The notes under the pieces: generated by a model
Databases searched by the model: none
What the model saw: only the letters and a program-made list of their open reading frames with translations
Told to the model about the DNA's origin: nothing
Assembly: GCA_945787595.1 (NCBI GenBank)
Contig: CALZJV010000059.1
Coordinates: forward strand, 1-21,147
Reading direction: 5' to 3'
Source of the DNA: an uncultured Desulfobacterales bacterium
Lineage (GTDB): Bacteria > Desulfobacterota > Desulfobacteria > Desulfobacterales > JAFDCJ01
Length of the DNA: 21,147 nucleotides
Shown: positions 7,098 to 13,859 of the stretch, piece after piece
Numbering within the stretch: position 1 is the stretch's first letter
Layout: every line of letters begins with the position of its first letter
Made by a program: the position numbers and the translations under genes

Positions 7098-7835
7098 TTA
7101 TCTACTCTTTTCCATTACTTCTAGATTTTTACTAAATTTAAAGAAGGTTTGCCCGAGGTGGTTAAGCAAGCACACACCGAGTGCCTCGCTGTTGCGCTCC
7201 TCCAAAGCAGAAAGCATCTCTTCGTGTTCATCAACCGCTGTGCCCCAGAGTTTGTTTTGTAAATTCGATTGGAAACGCACCCGATAGAGTTGGGCATTTA
7301 TTCTGGCGTGAGTTTCAATCAATGTTTTGTTGCCGCTGGCAGCCACTATTGCTAAATGAATGCGTTGATTAAGCTTGAAGTATTCCAGGCGATTATCCCG
7401 GCTGAAGCATGCCAGCATTTCGTAATGCAAGGCCCGAATTTCGGCCAATTCTAAATCTGTGGCTTTCTGGCAGGCCAGCTTGCCCGCCAAACTCTCCAGC
7501 ACAGCCAGCACTTCCAGCTTTTCTTTCACTTCTTCAACAGTTAACTCCGTAACCACCGCTCCTCGATTGGGCAGCAGCTGGATTAGGCCTTCCAGTTCCA
7601 GCATTTTTAGCGCTTCTCGCAGAGGTGTGCGCGAAACGCTCAATTTGTCGGCGATAGCCTGTTCACGGATCCATTCTCCGGGTACCAGTTGATCCTGGAT
7701 GATCATGTCGCGAATCCGGGCGGCAACCTGCTGTGTCAATGGAAGCTCAGAGGTCTCGCTTGAATGTTCCGATTTGTGATGACTCTTGAAACCACTGATT
7801 TTAAGCTTCTCTGGCTGGTTTTTTGATCTGGCCAT
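7098..7835 (-). CDS. GntR-family transcriptional regulator, FCD (FadR) subfamily
   Basis: The 245-aa protein from ATG 7835 has an N-terminal winged helix (~35-100: LTQQVAARIRDMI, VSRTPLREALKMLELEGLI, PNRGAVVTEL) and an all-helical FCD ligand domain (~105-230). The FCD metal-site histidines are visible in NQRIHLAIVAASGN, EHEEMLSALEER and LLNHLGQTF. A longer frame to 7898 exists, but that ATG lies inside the palindrome TTGCATGCAA and has no ribosome binding site, so MARSKNQPEK is the better start. FCD regulators usually bind a carboxylate and release DNA. It sits divergently from the TRAP genes and is probably the local repressor, autoregulated through the nearby palindromes. Confidence 0.88.
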   Translation of the reverse strand: MARSKNQPEKLKISGFKSHHKSEHSSETSELPLTQQVAARIRDMIIQDQLVPGEWIREQAIADKLSVSRTPLREALKMLELEGLIQLLPNRGAVVTELTVEEVKEKLEVLAVLESLAGKLACQKATDLELAEIRALHYEMLACFSRDNRLEYFKLNQRIHLAIVAASGNKTLIETHARINAQLYRVRFQSNLQNKLWGTAVDEHEEMLSALEERNSEALGVCLLNHLGQTFFKFSKNLEVMEKSR

Positions 7836-7892
7836 TTTGCTACAATTCTCGATCTTATTTTCTATGAAGCAGACAACTCCTTCATAAATAAA

Positions 7893-7902
7893 TTGCATGC
7901 AA
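7893..7902. promoter_or_regulatory. Putative GntR operator 1 (TTGCATGCAA)
   Basis: A perfect 10-bp palindrome just downstream of a predicted gntR promoter and 58 bp before its chosen start. It fits the FCD/FadR-type pattern TNGTNNNACNA only in general shape (the core is GCATGC), but it is identical to the site at 8131-8140, which supports one protein binding both. Confidence 0.6.
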
Positions 7903-7948
7903 AAATCAAATAGTTTTTAATGATTTAGAAAAATAGTTTTTTTTGAGA

Positions 7949-7977
7949 AATATAGTTCTGTCTATATATGCTAACAA
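7949..7977 (-). promoter_or_regulatory. Candidate gntR promoter
   Basis: On the minus strand, TTGTTA (7977-7972) and TATATT (7954-7949) are separated by 17 bp, a good sigma-70-type pair. Transcription would start near 7940 and run through operator 1 before the regulator gene. Confidence 0.45.
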
Positions 7978-8016
7978 ATCAGTACTATAAAAATTTATAA
8001 AAAAACGTTAAAAAGG

Positions 8017-8043
8017 TTGACAAATAAATTGTGCTATTATAAC
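8017..8043 (+). promoter_or_regulatory. Candidate promoter of the TRAP operon
   Basis: TTGACA at 8017-8022 is a consensus -35. A TATAAC-like -10 lies at 8038-8043 with a short 15-bp spacer. Operator 2 begins two bases later, so bound regulator would cover the start point. The short spacer makes the exact -10 uncertain. Confidence 0.5.
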
Positions 8044-8044
8044 A

Positions 8045-8060
8045 AAATTGTATACAATTT
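8045..8060. promoter_or_regulatory. Putative GntR operator 2 (AAATTGTATACAATTT)
   Basis: A perfect 16-bp palindrome whose core TTGTATACAA matches the FCD/FadR-type consensus TNGTNNNACNA. It overlaps the likely transcription start of the TRAP operon, as expected for repression. Confidence 0.7.
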
Positions 8061-8128
8061 ATCGGAGTTTTCTAACCAGATTAAGGCAATTTTTAGCGGT
8101 AAGGGGCGTTTTAAATTAAATTTTTAGA

Positions 8129-8142
8129 AATTGCATGCAATT
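8129..8142. promoter_or_regulatory. Putative GntR operator 3 (AATTGCATGCAATT)
   Basis: A perfect 14-bp palindrome in the 5' untranslated region of dctP, 8 bp before its Shine-Dalgarno. Its core equals operator 1. Its centre is ~83 bp from that of operator 2, about eight helical turns, so looping or cooperative binding is possible. Confidence 0.6.
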
Positions 8143-8161
8143 ATTCAATGAGGAGGGAGTT

Positions 8162-9133
8162 ATGAAAAATTTTTTGTTTACCATTCTATTAGCCCTGTTG
8201 GTTCTTTTCACCTCTAACGCGATGGCCAAAACCGAAATCACACTCGCCATCAGCGCTGCACCGGGTTCTACACAATACATCACGGCCGAAGAATTTACCC
8301 GCCGGGCCAATGATCTGCTTGGCGACAAAGGGACGGTTACCTTCTATGGAGCATCCCAGTTGGGTAAAGACAAGGACCTGATGCAGAAGCTGAAGCTTGG
8401 CACAGTGCACCTGTCGATGCCTTCTTCCATCATGTCTTCGATTGCCGGGGAAGCGGGTTTGTTTGACATGCCTTTTCTGGTAAAAGACCGGGCCCACCTG
8501 AACCGGATCGAGCACAAAATCTTCTGGCCGATGATCGCGCCGGCAATCGAAAAAAAAGGATACAAGGTCATTGGGTTCTGGGAGAATGGCATCCGCCACA
8601 TCTCCAACAATGTACAACCCGTGAATACCCCGGCCGATCTCAAGGGCGTTAAAATTAGAACGCCAAAGAGCACCTGGCGCGTTAAAATGTTCACGGCTTG
8701 GGGGGCCAATCCAACCCCGATGTCGTTCTCTGAGGTTTTTGTCGGGCTGCAAACCGGCGTCATAGATGGTCAGGAAAATCCGCTGACGAACATCTACGCA
8801 GCCAAGCTCAATGAAGTTCAAAAGTATTTATCCGTCACCGGCCATGTTTACACGCCCTCCTATCTCACGACAGGCGCCAAGCAGTGGAACAAACTTCCGG
8901 CAGATGTCAGAGCAATTCTCGAGCAGACCGCCCGTGACGTGCAGGGCTGGATGTATGCCATGGGTACTCAGGGGGATCTGGGCCTTTTTGAGAAGCTTGC
9001 CGGCAGCATGGAGATAAACGTCGCTGATCGCGCGGCATTTGTCGAGGCCAGCAAACCAATTTACGAGGAGTTCGCCAAAGAGGTTCCCGGCGGCAAACAA
9101 ATGATCGACATGGCCTTGCAACTGGCCGAATAA
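8162..9133 (+). CDS. dctP: TRAP transporter solute-binding protein (DctP family)
   Basis: This is the periplasmic receptor that captures an organic acid and hands it to the DctQM membrane complex. The 323-aa product starts at ATG 8162 after AGGAGGGAG. The upstream ATG at 8135 lies inside operator 3 and would block the signal peptide. Residues 1-22 form a Sec signal peptide ending ...SNAMA. The DctP fold shows GASQLGKDKDLMQKLKLGTV (63-82), LKGVKIRTPKS with the carboxylate-binding arginine R166, and VIDGQENPLTNIYAAKL. It is the first gene of the plus-strand operon and is probably translated more than the membrane genes because of the strong hairpin after its stop. Confidence 0.9.
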   Translation: MKNFLFTILLALLVLFTSNAMAKTEITLAISAAPGSTQYITAEEFTRRANDLLGDKGTVTFYGASQLGKDKDLMQKLKLGTVHLSMPSSIMSSIAGEAGLFDMPFLVKDRAHLNRIEHKIFWPMIAPAIEKKGYKVIGFWENGIRHISNNVQPVNTPADLKGVKIRTPKSTWRVKMFTAWGANPTPMSFSEVFVGLQTGVIDGQENPLTNIYAAKLNEVQKYLSVTGHVYTPSYLTTGAKQWNKLPADVRAILEQTARDVQGWMYAMGTQGDLGLFEKLAGSMEINVADRAAFVEASKPIYEEFAKEVPGGKQMIDMALQLAE

Positions 9134-9436
9134 GAACGGTATTTTGGCTGCCGGACCCCGATCCCGAGTATAGGGCCGGCAGCGATACTTCTACCTGGGT
9201 TAAGCGGTTCAACGTTCAGGGTTCCCGGTTAAAGAGCTCTAAAGAATGCATCCTAAGGAGATTTTACATCCATAGGCCCGCAAGGCTGTTACACCCAGTA
9301 GGTGAAAGAGGCCAATCGGGGCCTTGTGTTGAAACATAAGCAATGTCGGGATATTACAACCTCTGAATCCGAAACTCTGAACCTGAAACCGCTCAGTTTA
9401 GGTTCTATTATTAATTGCAATTTCAATCGAATTCTC
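9134..9436. other. 303-bp dctP-dctQ spacer with hairpin and low-complexity sequence
   Basis: The spacer is unusually long for a TRAP operon. It begins with the hairpin at 9147-9183. The rest (9184-9436) contains no gene. It includes GTTCAACGTTCAGGGTTCCC and a quasi-repeated CCGAAACTCTGAACCTGAAACC, both with the look of eroded dispersed repeats. A GTG-initiated frame running from 9302 into dctQ has no family support for its first 45 residues. Confidence 0.5.
9147..9183 (+). promoter_or_regulatory. Strong intercistronic hairpin after dctP
   Basis: GCTGCCGG(A)CCC pairs with GGGCCGGCAGC: eleven pairs with one bulged A around a 14-nt loop. No T-run follows, so it is better read as an mRNA-stabilising or processing hairpin than an intrinsic terminator. 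Such elements commonly raise expression of the binding protein over its membrane partners. Confidence 0.6.
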
Positions 9437-9970
9437 ATGATTAGAACCCTAAACCGTTGGTTTGAGTGGCTTCTTGAAGTCGCATCGATCATTTTATTGC
9501 TCAGCCTTGCCCTTGTCGTCGTGCTGGCCGTTATCTTCCGATTTTCCGGATCATCACTGGTCTGGTACGACGAAGTGGCCTCGGTTCTACTGGCATGGCT
9601 AACCTATTACGGAGCCGCGCTTGCAGCCCTAAAACGGGGACACCTTGGTTTTGCCGGTCTTTTTATGGCCTTGCCACGAAGAATACGGTCGGTTGCGTTT
9701 GTGCTTGCCGAGTTTTTTGTGATTAGTTTTTTTCTGGCAATCGGTTGGGCCGGCTGGTATCTGCTGGGTGTTTTCGGTGAGGAGACCCTCATCAGTCTGC
9801 CCTGGGTACCTCTGAGGTTCACCCAATCCGTCATTCCCATCGGGGCCGTGCTGTTTATTGCCGCAGAAATCCTCAGCATTCCGGATGCCTGGCACAAGGC
9901 CTTGGTGGGAACAGACTATGAGAAACAGGCAATCGAAGAAGCCATCGAAGAAGCGAGACAATCGTCATGA
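9437..9970 (+). CDS. dctQ: TRAP transporter small permease (DctQ family)
   Basis: The 177-aa product from ATG 9437 (MIRTLNRWFEWLLEV) matches the usual DctQ length. Four hydrophobic segments are visible at about 12-35, 48-66, 88-112 and 128-150. The family motif WYDEVASVLLAWLTYYGAAL (~44-63) and KRGHLGF after it are clear. DctQ forms the inner-membrane small subunit that associates with DctM. The stop TGA overlaps the start of dctM (ATGA), indicating translational coupling. A frame extending back to 9302 exists, but the added residues look non-native. The Shine-Dalgarno before 9437 is weak. Confidence 0.87.
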   Translation: MIRTLNRWFEWLLEVASIILLLSLALVVVLAVIFRFSGSSLVWYDEVASVLLAWLTYYGAALAALKRGHLGFAGLFMALPRRIRSVAFVLAEFFVISFFLAIGWAGWYLLGVFGEETLISLPWVPLRFTQSVIPIGAVLFIAAEILSIPDAWHKALVGTDYEKQAIEEAIEEARQSS

Positions 9971-11250
9971 CGATCGCATTCATAGTTGTGGGGCTGTTCC
10001 TTCTCGTAACGATCAATGTGCCCATTGCAGTTGCCTTAGGGCTCGTTGCGGTTGTCGGTATGATGATATCACGGGGATACGACAGCGTTTACAATGCCGG
10101 GTTGACCATGTTTGACGGTGCCACCAATTTTCCGTTATTGGCGATTCCGCTGTTCATCCTGGCCGGCGCCCTGATGAATACCACCAGCATCTCGCGGCGA
10201 CTTATCAGTCTGACATCCGCCTTAATCGGTTTTGTACGGGGCGGCCTGGCGATGGTCAACGTTGGTGTGTCCATGTTTTTTGCGGAAATCTCGGGCTCGG
10301 CTGTGGCCGATGTGGCCGCCCTCGGATCGGTGCTGATACCCGCGATGGTGCGCCGGAGGTATTCGGCCAAGTTGGCAGCGGCGGTGACATCATCGTCGGC
10401 ATCCATCGCCATCATCATTCCACCGTCAATTGCCATGATCATTTACGGTGCCCTGGCTGATGCTTCGATCGTTCAGCTTTTCGTGGCCGGTGTCGTCCCC
10501 GGTGTGCTGGGCGGTTTGGCAATGATGGCATTGTGCTACTGGTACGCTGTACGACAGGATCTGCCGCGCGAGGAGGCCTTTGATCTCGGCCGCTTATGGA
10601 AAGCTTTCAAGGAGGCCGGCTGGGCCCTGATGCTGCCGGTGATAATTCTGGGTGGTATTTTCGGCGGGATCGTAACCGCTACGGAAGGTGCCGGGCTGGC
10701 AGTGGTGGCGTCCCTGTTCATCGGGGGGGTGATATACCGGGAGCTCAACTGGAAGCATCTGCGTAAGGCAATGGTTGAGGGCGTCATGCAGACAGCAGTC
10801 GTGATGCTTCTCGTCGCGACCTCAGCCGTGCTAGGCCTTTATCTTACCGAGATTCAGGTGCCCCAGAATTTTGCTCGCTGGGTGATGGATCTCACCAACA
10901 ATAAATACGCCGTTTTGGCCTTATTGAATTGCGGATTGTTTGTGATCGGAATGTTTTTGCACGGTGCGGCGGCCATCATCCTGGTGGTTCCGATCGTAAT
11001 GCCGCTGATCCACCAAATCGGCATCGATCCCATTCAATTTGGTTTGATCATGACGCTCAACATTGCCGTCGGGCAGCAGACCCCGCCGGTGGCCAGCGTA
11101 CTGGTCACATCCTGCTCGATAGCCAAGACCGACATATGGGAGACGACCAAAGTCAACATTCCTTTTATTCTGGTGCTGCTTGGCGTACTTCTGCTTGTCA
11201 CCTATGTGCCGGCCGTATCACTCACCCTGGTTGATATTTTTTACAAATGA
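9967..11250 (+). CDS. dctM: TRAP transporter large permease (DctM family)
   Basis: The 427-aa very hydrophobic protein has about 12 membrane helices and is the sodium-coupled transport subunit of the TRAP system. Family motifs are FPLLAIPLFILAGALMN (~55-71), FFAEISGSAVADVAALGSVL (~104-123), SSASIAIIIPPSIAMIIYG (~142-160) and GQQTPPVASVLVTSCSIAK (~373-391). It overlaps dctQ by 4 bp and is followed 15 bp later by the PdxA-like gene, so transport and catabolism are in one operon. Confidence 0.93.
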   Translation: MTIAFIVVGLFLLVTINVPIAVALGLVAVVGMMISRGYDSVYNAGLTMFDGATNFPLLAIPLFILAGALMNTTSISRRLISLTSALIGFVRGGLAMVNVGVSMFFAEISGSAVADVAALGSVLIPAMVRRRYSAKLAAAVTSSSASIAIIIPPSIAMIIYGALADASIVQLFVAGVVPGVLGGLAMMALCYWYAVRQDLPREEAFDLGRLWKAFKEAGWALMLPVIILGGIFGGIVTATEGAGLAVVASLFIGGVIYRELNWKHLRKAMVEGVMQTAVVMLLVATSAVLGLYLTEIQVPQNFARWVMDLTNNKYAVLALLNCGLFVIGMFLHGAAAIILVVPIVMPLIHQIGIDPIQFGLIMTLNIAVGQQTPPVASVLVTSCSIAKTDIWETTKVNIPFILVLLGVLLLVTYVPAVSLTLVDIFYK

Positions 11251-11265
11251 TTCGATGGACTGGAG

Positions 11266-12291
11266 ATGACGCAATTGATGATTGATAAACCTACCATTGC
11301 AATGCTACTGGGGGATCCGGCAGGCATCGGTCCTGAGCTTGTTGCCAAACTGCTGGCCGCTGAAGAAGTTTGCCGGCAGGCCAATATCTTTTTAATCGCC
11401 GATAAAGATGAGTTTTTGAAAGGACAGCGGATCGCCCGCGTTGACATATCCGTTACCGATGCCGACAACTTCGATGATGCGGATTTCTCGCAAGGCCTGC
11501 CGGTTCTTTTTAATTACAAAAGCCCCTTCAAAGGAAAATTTACCGACGCCAGAGCGACCGTTGAAGGCGGCGGGTACAGTTTGGAGACCATGCAAACGGC
11601 CCTGGATCTTGTTCTTGAGGGCAAAACAGACGCCATCTGCTATGCCCCGTTGAATAAGGAGGCCATGCACCTTGCCGGCATGACCGAAAGCGACGAGATG
11701 AGCTGGTGTGCCGACCGCATCGGTTACGATGGATATTTTTGTGAGCTGAATGTGCTCGAAGAATTGTGGACGGCGCGCGTTACCTCGCATATCGCTTTAA
11801 AGGATGTCAGTTCCATGATCTCTGAGGAACGGATCATGGCTACCATTGAACTTATTGATGGTTGTCTGAAACAAGCTGCGATAGAAAAGCCGCGCATCGG
11901 AGTGGCCGCTCTCAATCCGCATGGCGGTGACGGAGGCAATTTCGGACGGGAAGAAATTGAGATCATTGCTCCGGCGGTCAACCGCGTGCGGGCGAAGGGT
12001 ATTCAGGTTGACGGTCCCTTTCCGTCCGACACAATTTTTCTGAAGGGATTGTCCGGTGAATACAATGCCATTGTTACCATGTATCACGACCAGGGTCAAA
12101 TTGCGATGAAGCTGACCGGATTTGATCGGGGTGTTACGGTTTTTGGCGGCGTGCCAATTCCCATCACAACACCGGCCCACGGTACAGCATTTGATATCAT
12201 GGGTAAAGGCACGGCCAAGGTCTCGGCTATGCGTCACGCCTTTGATCTGGCGCGCCGCATGGGTTTGCAGCGCCGTCGGCGGCCGGTGTAA
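11266..12291 (+). CDS. PdxA2-like 4-phospho-acid-sugar dehydrogenase (PdxA family)
   Basis: The 341-aa protein is in the 4-hydroxythreonine-4-phosphate dehydrogenase family. LGDPAGIGPELVAK (15-28) is diagnostic. The divalent-metal histidines are H175 (TSHIALKD), H219 (NPHGGDGG) and H274 (MYHDQGQ), equivalent to E. coli H166, H211 and H266; TPAHGTAFDIMG carries a further conserved His. PdxA2-type paralogs, outside vitamin B6 synthesis, oxidise and decarboxylate 4-phospho-threonate or erythronate to dihydroxyacetone phosphate with NAD. Placement directly after TRAP genes supports this catabolic role and not PdxA proper. A second ATG at 11278 is an alternative start because GGAG abuts the first one. 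Substrate unproven. Confidence 0.88.
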   Translation: MTQLMIDKPTIAMLLGDPAGIGPELVAKLLAAEEVCRQANIFLIADKDEFLKGQRIARVDISVTDADNFDDADFSQGLPVLFNYKSPFKGKFTDARATVEGGGYSLETMQTALDLVLEGKTDAICYAPLNKEAMHLAGMTESDEMSWCADRIGYDGYFCELNVLEELWTARVTSHIALKDVSSMISEERIMATIELIDGCLKQAAIEKPRIGVAALNPHGGDGGNFGREEIEIIAPAVNRVRAKGIQVDGPFPSDTIFLKGLSGEYNAIVTMYHDQGQIAMKLTGFDRGVTVFGGVPIPITTPAHGTAFDIMGKGTAKVSAMRHAFDLARRMGLQRRRRPV

Positions 12292-12575
12292 TTGATGTTC
12301 AAGCATTTATTAATTCTACTTTGTCATATTTATTGTTACATCCGTTCCTTACTATAACAAACTGATAAAGCAGAATAGACGAATGCCTAAAATGATCTAA
12401 ATTGCCTAAATTGCCTAAAATTAAGGAAACGCTACGCTCTATCTGTTTTTATAAAATTGACAGAATACCACAATTTTAGCTCATTTTTCAATAAACACTA
12501 TAAATTATTGGAATTCAAATAGAGTCATTTATTCTGACAATGTGATAAAGTAGAGTTAGTTATAGGAAATAATAA
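12292..12575. other. 284-bp AT-rich spacer, possible promoter for the downstream dehydrogenase
   Basis: The spacer holds short tandem units (AATTGCCTAAATTGCCTAAA near 12400) and two related stretches, GATAAAGCAGAATAG (12363) and GATAAAGTAGAGTTAG (12543). A weak CTGACA-17-TAGTTA pair precedes the next gene, so it may have its own promoter. Confidence 0.35.
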
Positions 12576-13433
12576 ATGCAAATCGGATTTATCGGTGCCG
12601 GTTACATGGGATACGGGATTGCCCGCAACCTGATGAGATCAGGACATCCGCTGCGGGTGATTGCCAACCGCAAACGAGATAACATAGAAAAACTCGTAAG
12701 GCAGGGGGCAACCGAAGCGCGGGACTATAACGATCTTTTGGCCGGAGCCGAAGCGGTGGTTTCCTGTGTGGGCACTGCCGATCAGATTGAAAGCATCGTC
12801 ACCAAGTCCGAACCTCACCTGGAGAAAAACGCACTCTGGATCGACTGCACGACATCGAGGCCCCAGACAGCTGTTGCGATTTCCATACGGCTGAAAAAGA
12901 TACAGGTAGATTTCGTGGATGCCCCGGTGACCCGCGGTCCCAAGGACGCTCTTGCCGGCCGACTGATCTCCTTTGTCGGTGCAGAGAAGCCCGAGTTTGA
13001 AAAGGTTCGGCCGCTGATTGCGTGTTATTCGGAATCGGTCAGCCACATCGGCCCTGTCGGAGCCGCCTTGCAGGTCAAACTGTTGAACAATTTCATCACC
13101 ATGGGCCAGGTGGCCCTGGTGGTTGAAGCCATGCAGGCAGCCGACCGTGCGGGCGTTGATCGCCGGACGCTATATTCCATCCTCAGTCAGGGAGCGGCGA
13201 ATTCAGGCACGCTGCAGAAAATGGTTCCGCCGGCTCTGGAAGACGACTATACGGGACATGCTTTCAGCCTGGGCAATGGCGCCAAGGATGTCCGTTACGG
13301 CAGAGAATTGCTGGCCGACAGCGAAACCGGCAAAATCATGTCTGAAGCCTTGGACCGGTATTACACCCGCCAATTGAATAAATATCCTGATGATATTTTG
13401 TTGAGCCGGCTTCTCGTTCCCAAGAAGCGTTGA
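12576..13433 (+). CDS. NAD-binding beta-hydroxyacid dehydrogenase (3-hydroxyisobutyrate/tartronate-semialdehyde/L-threonate type)
   Basis: The 285-aa protein has the N-terminal Rossmann motif IGFIGAGYMGYGIARNLM (3-20), the substrate-binding loop DAPVTRGPKDALAG (115-128) and the catalytic lysine K168 in QVKLLNNFITMG. Family members oxidise the beta-hydroxyl of small acids with NAD(P). L-threonate dehydrogenase (LtnD) in acid-sugar clusters is a relative and would fit the PdxA2 neighbour. The usual glycine-rich G-x-S-G in the substrate loop is changed to T-R-G-P-K here, hinting at altered specificity. It probably ends the catabolic operon; the next 360 bp are gene-poor. Confidence 0.87.
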   Translation: MQIGFIGAGYMGYGIARNLMRSGHPLRVIANRKRDNIEKLVRQGATEARDYNDLLAGAEAVVSCVGTADQIESIVTKSEPHLEKNALWIDCTTSRPQTAVAISIRLKKIQVDFVDAPVTRGPKDALAGRLISFVGAEKPEFEKVRPLIACYSESVSHIGPVGAALQVKLLNNFITMGQVALVVEAMQAADRAGVDRRTLYSILSQGAANSGTLQKMVPPALEDDYTGHAFSLGNGAKDVRYGRELLADSETGKIMSEALDRYYTRQLNKYPDDILLSRLLVPKKR

Positions 13434-13859
13434 GGTAGAAGCTATGTAATCTTCAATCGAAGAAAAACCAACCTATAATTTCACCAGAATACAAATTATA
13501 CCATCCCCAAATTTAATGCCTTGCAAAGCTAATATTTTTAGGGCGTTAGAGTCATTCCTTTAAGCGGTCAGCCACTTTTTGAGGGATAAATGCCACTTCA
13601 GATACCATTATTTTGTATTTCATGATTTAATTGAAAAAAGGAGGTACATGTGAAGTCATCCGGGATGAAACCTTCTGCTCGTTTTAGGCAAGCCGAAATT
13701 AATTACCTTGGCTGATGGAACCTACAATTCAAACTCTTGCAAAATACTATGAATTAACATATGCAATAAGCATTAATTTATTTCGAAGAGCGTGTGGAAG
13801 TTACAGTGCAAATCCATAATACTTGTATTTCCCCGCAAGAAGTCATCACCCTCATGGCC
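13434..13859. other. Leader region of the ureohydrolase gene
   Basis: About 425 bp without an established gene. It holds one short frame with an excellent ribosome binding site (13650-13715, listed separately) and a following overlapping 34-codon frame from ATG 13714. I looked for guanidine-riboswitch features and saw none that were convincing. Confidence 0.4.
13650..13715 (+). CDS. Possible 21-aa leader peptide upstream of the ureohydrolase
   Basis: GTG 13650 is preceded by AAAAAAGGAGG at ideal spacing, the best Shine-Dalgarno in this stretch, and opens 21 codons (VKSSGMKPSARFRQAEINYLG). The product is basic, with two Arg and two Lys. Its TGA overlaps an ATG at 13714. It may be a translated leader, or the debris of a gene start. 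No homologue is recognised. Confidence 0.3.
   Translation: MKSSGMKPSARFRQAEINYLG

Noticed and set aside
7836..7898. Longer N-terminus of the GntR regulator
   Set aside because: Its ATG also lies inside a palindrome and has no ribosome binding site. The extra 21 residues do not resemble family sequence.
8135..8161. Upstream ATG for dctP
   Set aside because: It lies inside the palindrome TTGCATGCAA, has no ribosome binding site, and would add nine residues in front of a clean signal peptide. ATG 8162 follows AGGAGGGAG.
8189..8821. 210-codon frame antisense to dctP
   Set aside because: A shadow of the strongly supported dctP frame, with Arg/Gly/Pro-rich composition typical of an antisense frame.
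13434..13859. Guanidine riboswitch upstream of the ureohydrolase
   Set aside because: No paired ACGR-loop hairpins or other recognisable class features were found by eye.
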